Numbered from the stretch's first letter, positions 25,697 to 35,208 are shown. The stretch is 50,897 bases of DNA from Bacteroidales bacterium UBA4893 (GCA_002399025.1 DHCV01000023.1:1-50897); one strand, 5' to 3'. The notes: generated by a model not told the origin, from the sequence alone. Program-made: numbers and translations.

Positions 25697-26725
25697 ATGC
25701 TAAGGAAAATTTCGCTTGCCCTATTGTTTTGTTTTGCTGTTTTTGTTTCAAAGGCACAACAAGAAATTTATGAAGCCTATTCAGTATTAAACCTTCGCTC
25801 TTCGGCACGTGTTGCTAACATTGGGATGGATTTTCTTCCTTGGCAAGTAAATGATGTTTCGGTTGCCATTACCAATCCAACAATACTTTCAAAGGAAATG
25901 AATAATCAATTCGCAGTTGGCTATACTGATTTGTTTGCTGGCATTTGGCAGGGAAACGTTGCATATAGCCACACATTCAATAAGATTGGTAGCTTGAGCT
26001 TTGGCTTGAACTATATTGGCTATGGGAAATTTCAAAGAACCCTACCTAATGGCGACCAAGTTGGGGAATTCACAGCCAACGATTATATGTTTACAATTGG
26101 TTGGGGAAGGATGTTGGATAGTAATATTTATATTGGTGCAAACCTTAAACCAATTTTCTCCCAATACGAAGACTATTCTTCCATTGCCTTAGCTTTTGAC
26201 GTTGCAGCAACCTATATTAGTGATGAGAAAAGTTTTATGGCAACCCTTATGGCAAGAAATTTTGGTACACAGCTAAAAACCTTTAATAATATTGAAGAAA
26301 AACTTCCCTTCCAACTTGAGTTTGGTATATCAAAGAAACTAAAGCATGCACCTTTACAACTCTTTGCTATGGTTACTAATTTGCAGAAATGGGATTTGAG
26401 AGAAAACGACCCCCTCAATCCAAGAGATGAGATTGACCCTTTTACAAATGAAATTAAAAGAGAAAATCATTTCTTAGGAACATTAGATAATATGTTCAGA
26501 CACTTGAATGTTGGGGTTAATTTTGAACTTTCAAAAAGTTTCTACTTAGCCTTTGGTTATAGTTGGAAGCAAAGTCGTGAGATGTATTTGCAAGATGCCT
26601 TTTCTTTAGCAGGTTTTTCCTATGGATTTGGAATAAATATCAAACGTTTTCAGTTGAGCTACGCAAGAAATGAATACCACAAATACGGCTCTCCAAACCA
26701 CCTAACCCTATTGGTTAGATTATAA
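25697..26725 (+). CDS. porQ: Type IX secretion system protein PorQ
   Basis: This protein of about 342 aa is a PorP/PorV-like outer-membrane barrel of the PorQ family. PorQ anchors PorZ in the T9SS attachment complex, which joins cargo to A-LPS. It has a signal peptide (MLRKISLALLFCFAVFVSKAQ, shown here as MLRKISLALL..VSKAQ) and the family's N-terminal motif YEAYSVLNLRSSARVANIG. Barrel strands such as SFGLNYIGYGKFQ follow, and the end is HLTLLVRL. I prefer the ATG at 25697; an in-frame ATG at 25685 adds only four residues. The T9SS cargo genes in this window would depend on it. Confidence 0.9.
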   Translation: MLRKISLALLFCFAVFVSKAQQEIYEAYSVLNLRSSARVANIGMDFLPWQVNDVSVAITNPTILSKEMNNQFAVGYTDLFAGIWQGNVAYSHTFNKIGSLSFGLNYIGYGKFQRTLPNGDQVGEFTANDYMFTIGWGRMLDSNIYIGANLKPIFSQYEDYSSIALAFDVAATYISDEKSFMATLMARNFGTQLKTFNNIEEKLPFQLEFGISKKLKHAPLQLFAMVTNLQKWDLRENDPLNPRDEIDPFTNEIKRENHFLGTLDNMFRHLNVGVNFELSKSFYLAFGYSWKQSREMYLQDAFSLAGFSYGFGINIKRFQLSYARNEYHKYGSPNHLTLLVRL

Positions 26726-26763
26726 AATCCGTTTTTAGGATAATTACTTGTTTATTTCTAATA

Positions 26764-26828
26764 AGAAATTATAATCAAGTTTTAATAAATTATAATCAAG
26801 TTTTAGTAAATTAGAATCAAGTTCTGTG
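26764..26828. repeat. Tandem array of three 21-base units
   Basis: The core aatcaagttt (full first unit ttataatcaagtttt) recurs with starts at 26771, 26792 and 26813, a constant period of 21 bases. It sits in the short convergent spacer between porQ and a membrane protein gene. No clear terminator hairpin is seen there. A single similar motif lies at 366-375. Confidence 0.88.
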
Positions 26829-26854
26829 GAAATGAAATAATAAGAATTCTAATT

Positions 26855-27658
26855 CTATCTTGCAGTTTCGACAACTCCTGTTTGATGATTTAACTCACTT
26901 CCTCTTAGTGAATGAGGAATACAAAAGATTGTTATCATCACTAAGAAAGCTATTATTGAGGTTATTCTAAGGATTTTCTTTTTCAGGAAGAAAAGATTGA
27001 TTAGAAGAACAACTAAGGCTATTAGGGTTTTGTTGTCAGTTAGGTCGTAGCCAAAAGGAAATCCACTCCAATATACTCCAAAGGCATATTTTTGAACAAT
27101 TGGGCCAAAGATAAATCCTCCAATTATTAATGTTATTATTGTAAGTACAACATATCTTCCAACATTCTTCTTGTTGGCAATTGCCAATAGCAGTCCATAA
27201 GATGCAAATAGCATGGAAACAAACATAAATATTATATGTGGGATTAGCACTCCTGCTGGAACTTCTCCCTTAAAGCGAATTATTAAAGGGTCTTTCTCAA
27301 ATAGTTTTTCCTCATTTACCTTCACATAATACTCTAATTTTCCTGCATTGGGCTGAACGGGAAGAGTTGCAATAAGAGCCTCTTCTTCTCTTTGGAAGTC
27401 TATTGTTGAAAAGACATCGTTGGTTGGATACTTTCTGTATATTAACTGTGCATTAACACTATTGTCGGGGATATTTAGTTGAATCAGATTAGTGTTTGCA
27501 GTTGCAGAGCGTGGGAAAGAGAGTTTATATTCTTTGTTATTTAGGGTTATTGTTGCTTTCTTTGGATTTGTTGGGCCTGTTATTCTTTGATAGACACTTG
27601 TTGCAAGAGTTAGAGCAACTGCAAGTATCCAAAATATGATAATTGTTGATTTTTTCAT
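26855..27658 (-). CDS. Conserved membrane protein of unknown function
   Basis: This 267-aa protein begins with an anchor or signal (about 5-24). A periplasmic beta-rich domain follows (about 35-130; ITLNNKEYKLSFPR, then LEYYVKVNEEKLFEKDPLIIRFKGEVP). Four membrane helices come next (about 135-160, 167-190, 205-226, 230-248), and the end is IPHSLRGSELNHQTG. I do not recognise a characterised family. The histidines near the helix ends (PHIIFM, IPHSLRG) could bind a cofactor, which is speculation. It follows the M28 peptidase by 6 bases on the same strand. Confidence 0.75.
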   Translation of the reverse strand: MKKSTIIIFWILAVALTLATSVYQRITGPTNPKKATITLNNKEYKLSFPRSATANTNLIQLNIPDNSVNAQLIYRKYPTNDVFSTIDFQREEEALIATLPVQPNAGKLEYYVKVNEEKLFEKDPLIIRFKGEVPAGVLIPHIIFMFVSMLFASYGLLLAIANKKNVGRYVVLTIITLIIGGFIFGPIVQKYAFGVYWSGFPFGYDLTDNKTLIALVVLLINLFFLKKKILRITSIIAFLVMITIFCIPHSLRGSELNHQTGVVETAR

Positions 27659-27664
27659 TTCAAA

Positions 27665-28912
27665 TTATAGTTTAACCTTTAATTCTTTTGTCTTTCCTTC
27701 TCTCTTTATTTTAACCTTATAGGCTTCATTCTCTTTCAATGTTCCAAGAATATTCATATAGGAATAAATATCTGTAACCTTCTTACCATTAAGTTCAATT
27801 ATTATATCGCCATTTTGCATTCCAGCCTTATCGGCAGGCTTTCCCTTCGAAACAATTTCTGCCTTCACTCCATCTGTGCTTCCTGTAACATCGGGCATAA
27901 TACCTAAGGTAACCTTAAAGGTTGGTCTATCTCCACTATTTTTCGGCTCCTTTACTCTTTTAAATCTCAATCTATCCTTCCTATTTACAACATCGTTGGA
28001 AATATCAAATGCAAATTTAGACACTATGTCTATTCCTTTGTAATTTAGCCTATGAGGATTATCATAAGGGGTGTGATAGGTTGAGTCAGCACCGGTTGTG
28101 AAATAGAAAACAGGAATATTCTTAGCATAGAAAGAGGCATGGTCAGAAGGTCCAACTCCACTTGGAGAAAGTGAAACTTTTAGATTATTAGCCTTAGAGT
28201 ATTTCTTTATTATCTTCTCCGATTCTTTTGAAGTTTTAGTCCCTCCTACTGTTAGGGAATTGTTTTTTAACATCCCAACCATATCAAAATTAAACATTGC
28301 TACAATTTGCTTGGAGTCAAAAGGCAACTCTTCGAGGAATTGCTTTGAGCCAATAAGCCCATTCTCTTCGCAAGTGAATGCTATAAAGATTATTGACCTT
28401 TGATTTATTTTTTGCGAAAACTTATTTACTAAGTCAAGCATAAGAGCAACTCCTGAAGCATTATCATCGGCTCCATAATGTATTTGATTTGGTTCTTTGG
28501 AACGTGAAGCACTCATCATTGAACCCAAACCCAAATGGTCAAAATGAGCTCCAATAACAATGTATTCGTTTTTCAAAGCAGGGTCATTTCCTTCCAATAG
28601 TCCAACAACGTTTCTTGAAAACTTATTCTTTGGACCTGCCTGCTTACTGTTTCTGGCAATTGATTCCATATCCTTAAATACTACCTCTTGATAGTAGGTT
28701 TTATATAATGGCTTAAGCTTTGCCTTTACAAAAAGATCTGTAATAAAATCAACTGCTAAACTATCGCCCTTGGTTGAAGGAGAGCGTCCTTGCAATTCTT
28801 CCGATGCAAGATAGTGGACAGCTTTCTCCATACTGAAATTGTTGGAGTTGGTTTGGCTGAATAGATTGGTTGAAAGAATAAATAAAACTATAAGGATTAG
28901 AGTCTTTTTCAT
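27665..28912 (-). CDS. M28-family zinc aminopeptidase with C-terminal PDZ domain
   Basis: This 415-aa secreted protein has a signal peptide (1-19) and an M28 core. The zinc ligands are seen as GAHFDHLG (His and second-shell Asp), GADDNASG (bridging Asp), EENGLIGS (catalytic Glu and ligand), FNFDMVGM (Asp) and TYHTPYD (His). A PDZ domain fills about 335-415 (EIVSKGKPADKAGMQNGD, then IIELNGKKV). The family cleaves N-terminal residues from peptides, and the PDZ may recruit substrates. It lies between the membrane protein and the calcium-motif protein with gaps of 6 and 25 bases. Confidence 0.93.
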   Translation of the reverse strand: MKKTLILIVLFILSTNLFSQTNSNNFSMEKAVHYLASEELQGRSPSTKGDSLAVDFITDLFVKAKLKPLYKTYYQEVVFKDMESIARNSKQAGPKNKFSRNVVGLLEGNDPALKNEYIVIGAHFDHLGLGSMMSASRSKEPNQIHYGADDNASGVALMLDLVNKFSQKINQRSIIFIAFTCEENGLIGSKQFLEELPFDSKQIVAMFNFDMVGMLKNNSLTVGGTKTSKESEKIIKKYSKANNLKVSLSPSGVGPSDHASFYAKNIPVFYFTTGADSTYHTPYDNPHRLNYKGIDIVSKFAFDISNDVVNRKDRLRFKRVKEPKNSGDRPTFKVTLGIMPDVTGSTDGVKAEIVSKGKPADKAGMQNGDIIIELNGKKVTDIYSYMNILGTLKENEAYKVKIKREGKTKELKVKL

Positions 28913-28937
28913 AATATGGAAGTATTATTAGTATTTC

Positions 28938-29627
28938 TTAATCGTCTCTTGGTTGAATTATCATCCCCCATTTTCTTTTGGAAGCACTCTTGTCCAATAT
29001 TTTTATTTCTTCAATTGCGTATCTTCCATTTGGATGTATGCCAATTACATCAATTATTCCATCGTGCTTTTTCAACACAACCCTGCTTAAGGAGTAGTTA
29101 TTCTTTCTTTTCCATTGGTGAGTGAAACTTTCTTCTGGGGTTTCTGGACGGTAATTAGGGCAATCCCAAATATGAACCTCTGTTTGGAAGATTTCTTTCC
29201 AGCGATATCCATTATAAGACCAAACCCTTATCACATTAAGATTTGTCCAGTCTCTATTAACTGACATAAATGAAATCTCATCTCCTCCATCTCCATCAAG
29301 GTCTCCTTCATTGATTAGGAAGAAAACACCAAGGTCGCCAGGCAAATTAAGTGGTGTAATTTCGTCATTATCTGAAAAAAGTTTTGTTGCACTTTCGTAT
29401 AACATTTCATCAAATCCATCTCCGTCCCAATCTCCACGAATTGCAAAACGTGTGTTTTCGTTCTTATCCCAAGTCCATGAGGCTGGGTCGGATGTGTTCT
29501 TCACAACATCTGTCCATGGTTTAATCTTCTCTTCGCTTTGAACTTCTTGAATATCATTTTGAGCAATAACTGTATTTGTTCCTAAAAACATTATTAGTGC
29601 AAAAGCAATTAAAATTATTCTTTTCAT
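28938..29627 (-). CDS. Secreted protein with FG-GAP/VCBS-type calcium motifs
   Basis: This 229-aa protein has a signal peptide (1-22, ending VIAQ) and two Asp-rich loops typical of FG-GAP/VCBS blades: GDWDGDGFDEML (about 69-80) and GDLDGDGGDEIS (about 112-123). The rest is beta-rich (WTNLNVIRVWSYNGYRWKEIF). Such loops bind calcium. With only two visible blades it is too short for a full seven-bladed propeller. The function is unknown. It lies 21 bases after parE and may be read with it. Confidence 0.7.
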   Translation of the reverse strand: MKRIILIAFALIMFLGTNTVIAQNDIQEVQSEEKIKPWTDVVKNTSDPASWTWDKNENTRFAIRGDWDGDGFDEMLYESATKLFSDNDEITPLNLPGDLGVFFLINEGDLDGDGGDEISFMSVNRDWTNLNVIRVWSYNGYRWKEIFQTEVHIWDCPNYRPETPEESFTHQWKRKNNYSLSRVVLKKHDGIIDVIGIHPNGRYAIEEIKILDKSASKRKWGMIIQPRDD

Positions 29628-29648
29628 ATCAATAATTTGTTTTTATTT

Positions 29649-31508
29649 CTATATAACTTCTTCGTATCTTAAGTTTTCTATAATATAATTCTGTCTTTCA
29701 GGGGTGTTATCTCCCATAAAGAAAGAAAGTACTTCCTTAATCCCACTCTCTTTGTTCAAAAGTACAGGGTCTAAGCGTATGTCCTTACCAATAAAATGTC
29801 TAAATTCATCAGGAGATATTTCCCCCAAACCTTTAAAACGAGTTATTTCAGGATTGGTTCCAAGTTTTGTGATTGCAGCTTGCTTTTCTTCTTCAGAATA
29901 GCAATAGAAGGTCTTTTGTTTGTTTCTTACCCTAAACAATGGGGTTTGAAGGATATAAACATGACCTGCCTTTACTAATTCGGGAAAGAATTGCAAAAAG
30001 AAAGTCATTAACAACATTCTAATATGCATTCCGTCAACATCAGCATCGGTTGCAATTACAATATTATTATATCTTAAATTCTCCAAATCCTCCTCAATAT
30101 TCAAAGCAGACTGCAAAAGATTAAATTCTTCATTCTTATATACCAACTCTTTTGTCTCTCCATAACTATTAAGAGGCTTTCCTCTTAGGGAGAAAACTGC
30201 TTGTGTGTTTACATCTCTCGATTTGGTGATTGAACCAGAAGCAGAATCTCCTTCAGTAATAAATAGTGTAGATTCTAATCTCCTATCATCTTTTGTGTTG
30301 TAATGTATTCTGCAATCTCTTAGCTTCTTATTATGCAAACTTATTTTCTTTGCACTTTCTTTAGCTATCTTCTTAATGCTTGCAATATCTTTTCTTTCCT
30401 TCTCACTTTGAACAATCTTTTGTAAGAGACTATCGGCTGTATCAGGATGCTTATATAAATAATTATCAAGATTTCTTTTTACAACATCAATAATATAATT
30501 TCTTACCGTCTGACCCTTTCCATTTGGTTGCATATTGATAGAACCAAGTTTGGTTTTGGTTTGTGATTCAAATATTGGTTCTTGAATTCTTAAACTTATT
30601 GCACAAATTATACCTGAACGAATATCTGAAGGCTCGTAGTCTTTCTTATAGAACTCCCTGCATACTTTTGTTAATGCTTCACGAAAGGCTTGCTGATGTG
30701 TTCCTCCCTGAGAAGTATTTTGTCCATTTACAAACGAATAGTATTCTTCTCCATAAGCCTTATCGGAGTGTGTGAGGGCAAATTCAAAATTATCTTCTCT
30801 AATATGAATTATTGGATATATGATTTCAGAATCAATGTTATTATCTAAAAGATCATGCAAGCCATTCTTTGATAAGTATTTTTTATTATTATATGTTATT
30901 ACTAATCCTTTGTTCAAGTAGGCGTAGTTCCAAATCATTTTCTCAATATACTCATCAATAAAGAAGAAGTTTCCAAATAATTCACTATCGGGAATAAACT
31001 CAATTATTGTTCCATCCTCAAGTTCGGAAGGTTCAATTTTACTATCCTTTACAATTTCTCCCTTCGAAAACTCTGCTATCTTGGTTTTCTTATCCCTAAC
31101 GGATTGAACATAAAAATAATCTGAAAGAGCATTCACTGCCTTTGTACCAACTCCATTCATACCAACAGATTTTTGGAATGAAATTGAATCGTATTTGGCT
31201 CCGGTATTTATTTTAGAAACACAATCAACAACCTTGCCCAAAGGAATTCCTCTTCCGTAGTCTCTTACCTTTATTCTTTTTGAATCAAAATCAATATCTA
31301 TATCAATATTTTTACCAAAACCCATTGAAAACTCATCAATGGAATTATCAATTACTTCCTTTATTAAAATATAAATACCATCATCTGGCGAAGTTCCATC
31401 TCCCAATTTCCCAATATACATCCCTGGACGAAGACGAATATGTTCATTCCAATCCAAAGACTTTATGCTTTCATCGTTATAATTAGCTCTATTTATTTGT
31501 TCTTCCAT
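29649..31508 (-). CDS. parE: DNA topoisomerase IV subunit B (type IIA topoisomerase, ParE type)
   Basis: This protein of about 619 aa has the GHKL ATPase (EVIDNSIDEF, RDYGRGIPLGK, GMNGVGTKAVNAL), the transducer, and the TOPRIM part (TEGDSASGS, DADVDGMHIR), then RFKGLGEISPDEFRHF. The opening HIRLRPGMYIGKLGDGTSPDDGIY is that of the ParE-like paralogue in Bacteroidetes rather than GyrB. It would pair with ParC to unlink daughter chromosomes, but parC is not next to it. Starts at 31508 and 31514 (both ATG) are possible. A TTG at 31523 falls inside a -7-like box. Confidence 0.9.
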   Translation of the reverse strand: MEEQINRANYNDESIKSLDWNEHIRLRPGMYIGKLGDGTSPDDGIYILIKEVIDNSIDEFSMGFGKNIDIDIDFDSKRIKVRDYGRGIPLGKVVDCVSKINTGAKYDSISFQKSVGMNGVGTKAVNALSDYFYVQSVRDKKTKIAEFSKGEIVKDSKIEPSELEDGTIIEFIPDSELFGNFFFIDEYIEKMIWNYAYLNKGLVITYNNKKYLSKNGLHDLLDNNIDSEIIYPIIHIREDNFEFALTHSDKAYGEEYYSFVNGQNTSQGGTHQQAFREALTKVCREFYKKDYEPSDIRSGIICAISLRIQEPIFESQTKTKLGSINMQPNGKGQTVRNYIIDVVKRNLDNYLYKHPDTADSLLQKIVQSEKERKDIASIKKIAKESAKKISLHNKKLRDCRIHYNTKDDRRLESTLFITEGDSASGSITKSRDVNTQAVFSLRGKPLNSYGETKELVYKNEEFNLLQSALNIEEDLENLRYNNIVIATDADVDGMHIRMLLMTFFLQFFPELVKAGHVYILQTPLFRVRNKQKTFYCYSEEEKQAAITKLGTNPEITRFKGLGEISPDEFRHFIGKDIRLDPVLLNKESGIKEVLSFFMGDNTPERQNYIIENLRYEEVI

Positions 31509-31537
31509 TGTCATAGAATGCAAAAATACAAAAACTT

Positions 31538-31569
31538 TTTGTTTGTTGTTTACATTTTCATTACTTTTG
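31538..31569 (+). promoter_or_regulatory. Promoter of the fibronectin-III T9SS cargo gene
   Basis: TTTG at 31538-31541, a 20-base spacer and TACTTTTG at 31562-31569 match the Bacteroidetes consensus in full. The transcript should start near 31576, about 23 bases before the ATG. A minus-strand -7 box (31521-31528) lies just beyond it. Confidence 0.75.
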
Positions 31570-31598
31570 CTGTTTGAATAGAAAAACGATTTATTATT

Positions 31599-34508
31599 AT
31601 GAAAAATCTAAGCCTTTCTTTATGCATCATATTTATTTCTCTAAGCTTTTTTTCAAAGGCATCATCTTCTCAATTTGCTCCACCAACTAATCTAATTGCT
31701 TCAAACATTTATTATGATAACGCTGTTCTTTCTTGGGACACAGATACAAATGCCTATTTATGGATATTATCATATAATATTTCACAAAGCAATACTATTA
31801 CCCAACAGGTTCTTTCCTCAAACTCCACACAGGTTTTTGGATTAGTTTCCGGAATTACTTATAACTGGAAAGTTAGAATGATAGATAATTATGGAGATAC
31901 TACCGAATGGTCAGATGTAGCAACCTTTCAAACTCCAAATGAGCAAACAGGATGTGATGATATTTCTTTATTAAGTATTGATGCAATGGGTACGGCAGGA
32001 ATTACTGTTCAATGGCAGGCTAATCCAAATCAAACTGAGTGGGAAATTGTGTATGGCGAACTTGGTTCCGACCCTGAATTTGAGGGTACAAGAGCCATTA
32101 TTTCCAATTATTTCTATCTCATTCCTTCTTCCTCACTAATTCTAAACAACTGGTATCAGATTGCCGTAAGAAATAAATGCTTGGGAGCAAACAGCGGTTG
32201 GTCATATATCAATACTCGCTATATATCTAATCAATACTACGATCTGCCTGTTCAACAAACCTTTGAAAATGACGAGCAGAATTCAATATTTGGTTTTGTT
32301 AATGGCTCCCTAAACCCTTGGGTACTTGGCAATGCCTACAACACAACCTTAGATGGCAGCCGTTCAATTTATATTTCTACAACTGGAGGAGTAAATAATA
32401 ACTACTATCCTTTGGCATCTGCAATTAGTTATGCCTATATAGATGTACTAATTCCTGATTATGCATCGAGTTTCTATCTGGACTTCAAGTGGAAATGCTC
32501 AGGTGAGAATCCTAATGACGCAATGAAGGTTTATCTAATGAACCCTAACTCTGCTTTAGATATTTATCAATTGCCTCAAAGCACAAATGGGATTGGTCAA
32601 ATATCTTATAACTCTCAAGCAAATGAATGGCAAGAAGAGCATATTGAAATTCCTGCTGAATATATAGGGCAGGTTAGAAGATTGGTTTTTGCATGGCAGA
32701 ATAACTCCACATTAGGAGGTTTGGGAGGTGCAATTGTTGATGATATTTACATAACTGGAAGATATTGTGCAACCCCAACAAACCCAACTCATAGCTATGT
32801 TTCTTCCAATTATGCAAATATTAGTTGGGACTTTGCCATAGGCCAAGAGTTTTTCAATGTTCAATATAGGAAAATTGGAACAACTGAATGGACTCAGATT
32901 GATGGAGTTACTTCTCACCATATATTAGATAATTTGGATGATAATTCAACTTATATATACAGAGTACAAGCAGATTGTGGCTTAGAGCAAAGTTTCTTTT
33001 CAGTTACAGATACTTTCACAACCCTAATTCGCTGCGCTGCACCTGAAAATCTTAGTACTATTTCCTATTGGGCTGATAGTGCAATCCTTTCATGGAGCGA
33101 TGACCCAAATGTAACTCAATGGCTATTGGAATATGGAGTTGATAATGGAGAAAATACAAACTATACAAGAAAAGTTGTTTATACCAATACTGACACTCTA
33201 AGAAATCTTACCCCAGATACATATTATAATGTAAGAGTAAAAGCAATCTCGCTCCAAAATGACACATCCATTTACTCCCAAACCTATCGTTTCCACACAC
33301 TTTGCAATACTATAACAGAATATCCTTCATATGAACTAAGCAATAGCATAAGTTGGACAAACCCAAATGGATATTCAAATCCAAATACATGTTGGGAAAT
33401 CAAAGGAGATACACTATTTTCCCCTATTTACAATTTCTCAGAAATAGGATTTGTAGAACTATCATTCAAATTCACATTCTTAGACAGCGTAGCATCATTC
33501 ACAACCACAAAACTATTAGCCACAAACAACGGAAACACATATCAAAACCTCAAAACACTCCATCAGTCCAATACATTCACAACCCACACAATAGAACTTC
33601 CACAATATATCAACGAAGAATATATTAGATTTGCATTTATACCATCCTACTATCAGGTATCGGTTGCAAACATTGAAATAAAAGACTTTAACATAGTCGA
33701 GAAATGCAAATCCCCAGCCGAAATAAATGTTTTGGAACTAACATCAAACAGTGCAACCATAGATTGGACAACCTATAGCAACAACACAAGCTGGGACATA
33801 GTTGTAACCGACACCATAACCAACACCTCAACCAACTTCACAACCTCAGTCCACCCATATCAACTCACAAACCTAATCCCCGATCGCCCATACAAAATAT
33901 GGATAAAATCAACCTGCAACAACGAAATAGATAATAACTGGACAAGAACAGTAATACACACACTCCAAGACCTATCATGCCCAACCCCGACCAATTTCTA
34001 TGCCTATCATATAACAAGTACAAAATCAGACCAGTCCATACTCTGCGCTTGGGATGCCTTAGAAAGCACCATGTGGGAACTACAATACAAACTCAAATAT
34101 GCAGTAGATTGGAGTAGCCAAATAGTACTCACTAACCCACAATATATATTTAGGAATTTGGATATGGAAACAGAATATATGTTTAGAGTAAGAGCCATCT
34201 GTTCCTTAGGCGACACAAGCTACTTCACCAACACAGTAAACGTAAGACTAAGCAGTTTGGAAGACGAAATAGACTATAGCAACCTGATTAAAATCTATCC
34301 CAACCCAGCAAAAGACCTCCTAAACATAGAAACCCAGACCAACGACCTTAGTCAAACCAAACTAATAGACCAAAACGGCAGAATAGTAATGACTTGGGAA
34401 AAACTACCAAAGAATATAAACGTTTCATCTCTCCCAGTTGGCAACTACTACTTGCAGATTAACACCCCTCAAGGAAAAGTAAATAAGAAGATAATTATTG
34501 CAAGATAA
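31599..34508 (+). CDS. Large secreted fibronectin-III protein with T9SS type A sorting domain
   Basis: This 969-aa protein has a signal peptide (about 1-23). Several fibronectin type III domains follow, recognisable by repeated entries such as PTNLIASNIYYDNAVLSWD and PENLSTISYWADSAILSW, each with a YxVRV-like strand. One (about 215-385) or two jelly-roll/MAM-like inserts are present (FENDEQN to VDDIYITGRYC). The C-terminal 80 residues are a T9SS sorting domain (KIYPNPAKDLLNI ... SLPVGNYYLQI ... KKIIIAR). It is expected on the cell surface and may bind glycans or proteins. Codon use changes sharply after about 33450 (see findings). Confidence 0.88.
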   Translation: MKNLSLSLCIIFISLSFFSKASSSQFAPPTNLIASNIYYDNAVLSWDTDTNAYLWILSYNISQSNTITQQVLSSNSTQVFGLVSGITYNWKVRMIDNYGDTTEWSDVATFQTPNEQTGCDDISLLSIDAMGTAGITVQWQANPNQTEWEIVYGELGSDPEFEGTRAIISNYFYLIPSSSLILNNWYQIAVRNKCLGANSGWSYINTRYISNQYYDLPVQQTFENDEQNSIFGFVNGSLNPWVLGNAYNTTLDGSRSIYISTTGGVNNNYYPLASAISYAYIDVLIPDYASSFYLDFKWKCSGENPNDAMKVYLMNPNSALDIYQLPQSTNGIGQISYNSQANEWQEEHIEIPAEYIGQVRRLVFAWQNNSTLGGLGGAIVDDIYITGRYCATPTNPTHSYVSSNYANISWDFAIGQEFFNVQYRKIGTTEWTQIDGVTSHHILDNLDDNSTYIYRVQADCGLEQSFFSVTDTFTTLIRCAAPENLSTISYWADSAILSWSDDPNVTQWLLEYGVDNGENTNYTRKVVYTNTDTLRNLTPDTYYNVRVKAISLQNDTSIYSQTYRFHTLCNTITEYPSYELSNSISWTNPNGYSNPNTCWEIKGDTLFSPIYNFSEIGFVELSFKFTFLDSVASFTTTKLLATNNGNTYQNLKTLHQSNTFTTHTIELPQYINEEYIRFAFIPSYYQVSVANIEIKDFNIVEKCKSPAEINVLELTSNSATIDWTTYSNNTSWDIVVTDTITNTSTNFTTSVHPYQLTNLIPDRPYKIWIKSTCNNEIDNNWTRTVIHTLQDLSCPTPTNFYAYHITSTKSDQSILCAWDALESTMWELQYKLKYAVDWSSQIVLTNPQYIFRNLDMETEYMFRVRAICSLGDTSYFTNTVNVRLSSLEDEIDYSNLIKIYPNPAKDLLNIETQTNDLSQTKLIDQNGRIVMTWEKLPKNINVSSLPVGNYYLQINTPQGKVNKKIIIAR

Positions 34509-34706
34509 ATAAAAAACGTCGTTTTTGAATATAGATTTATTTATTCTACTTATAAGCTTTTATTTGCTTTGAAAGACAAATTTAAGGAAGCAGTATTCCG
34601 CCTTGGCGACAATAAGGTTAGAGAAGTTAAATATAAAAGAAAAGATTAGGAAGAGAATAAACTTTAAGCTCTGTCTTTTGGCAAAAAACATTTAAAAACA
34701 AGAAAA

Positions 34707-35198
34707 ATGAAAAAATACATTAAGTTTAAATTAATATTTTTGCTTTTTATAGTCTTTTCGATTAATATATTCGGACAAAGAAACTATAATAATTGCAAAC
34801 TAATAATATATCAAGCAGATTATTATGAAAGTGTAATCGCTTCTCCTTGTCAATTCAATGATTATTTTATAAGAGTTAATTGTCTTGCAAAATTAGAATC
34901 AATAAATGCTTATTATTTGCAACTATTTGACCAACTAATTAGCAAAAAAGATAAAAACAAATTAGATGGGAAATATTCATTCAATTTAGATAATTTTCAA
35001 ACAGCAGTTATTATAGACATTATTGAAGAAAATAGAATATATAAAAGTGTTTCTCTTGACAATAATGGATTTATTAAAATAAACGACACCATTTATTTCC
35101 CTGATAAAGAATTGATGAATAAGTTAGAAGAAATGATTGGATTTATCCGATTTAAAAGAATAATAGAATTAGATAATGATCCTATATTCAAACAATAA
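34707..35198 (+). CDS. Small secreted hypothetical protein
   Basis: This 163-aa protein has a clear signal peptide (1-23, MKKYIKFKLIFLLFIVFSI ending FGQ). The mature part has two cysteines (CKLIIY and SPCQF; a third in RVNCLA) and no recognised domain. It forms a pair with the next gene, 10 bases downstream, whose product has a similar length and a similar opening signal. The paralogy between them is not evident from the sequence. Base composition is very AT-rich. The 198 bases before it include a short open stretch of unclear origin. Confidence 0.6.
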   Translation: MKKYIKFKLIFLLFIVFSINIFGQRNYNNCKLIIYQADYYESVIASPCQFNDYFIRVNCLAKLESINAYYLQLFDQLISKKDKNKLDGKYSFNLDNFQTAVIIDIIEENRIYKSVSLDNNGFIKINDTIYFPDKELMNKLEEMIGFIRFKRIIELDNDPIFKQ

Positions 35199-35208
35199 AA
35201 GATTAAAG

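Noticed and set aside
33353..33628. Plus-strand reading frame of 91 codons inside the fibronectin-III gene
   Set aside because: It is a shadow produced by the C/A-rich codon use of the real gene and has no family resemblance or start context.
34509..34524. Terminator after the fibronectin-III gene
   Set aside because: aaaaacgtcgttttt is a palindrome with almost no loop, so it cannot form a normal terminator hairpin.
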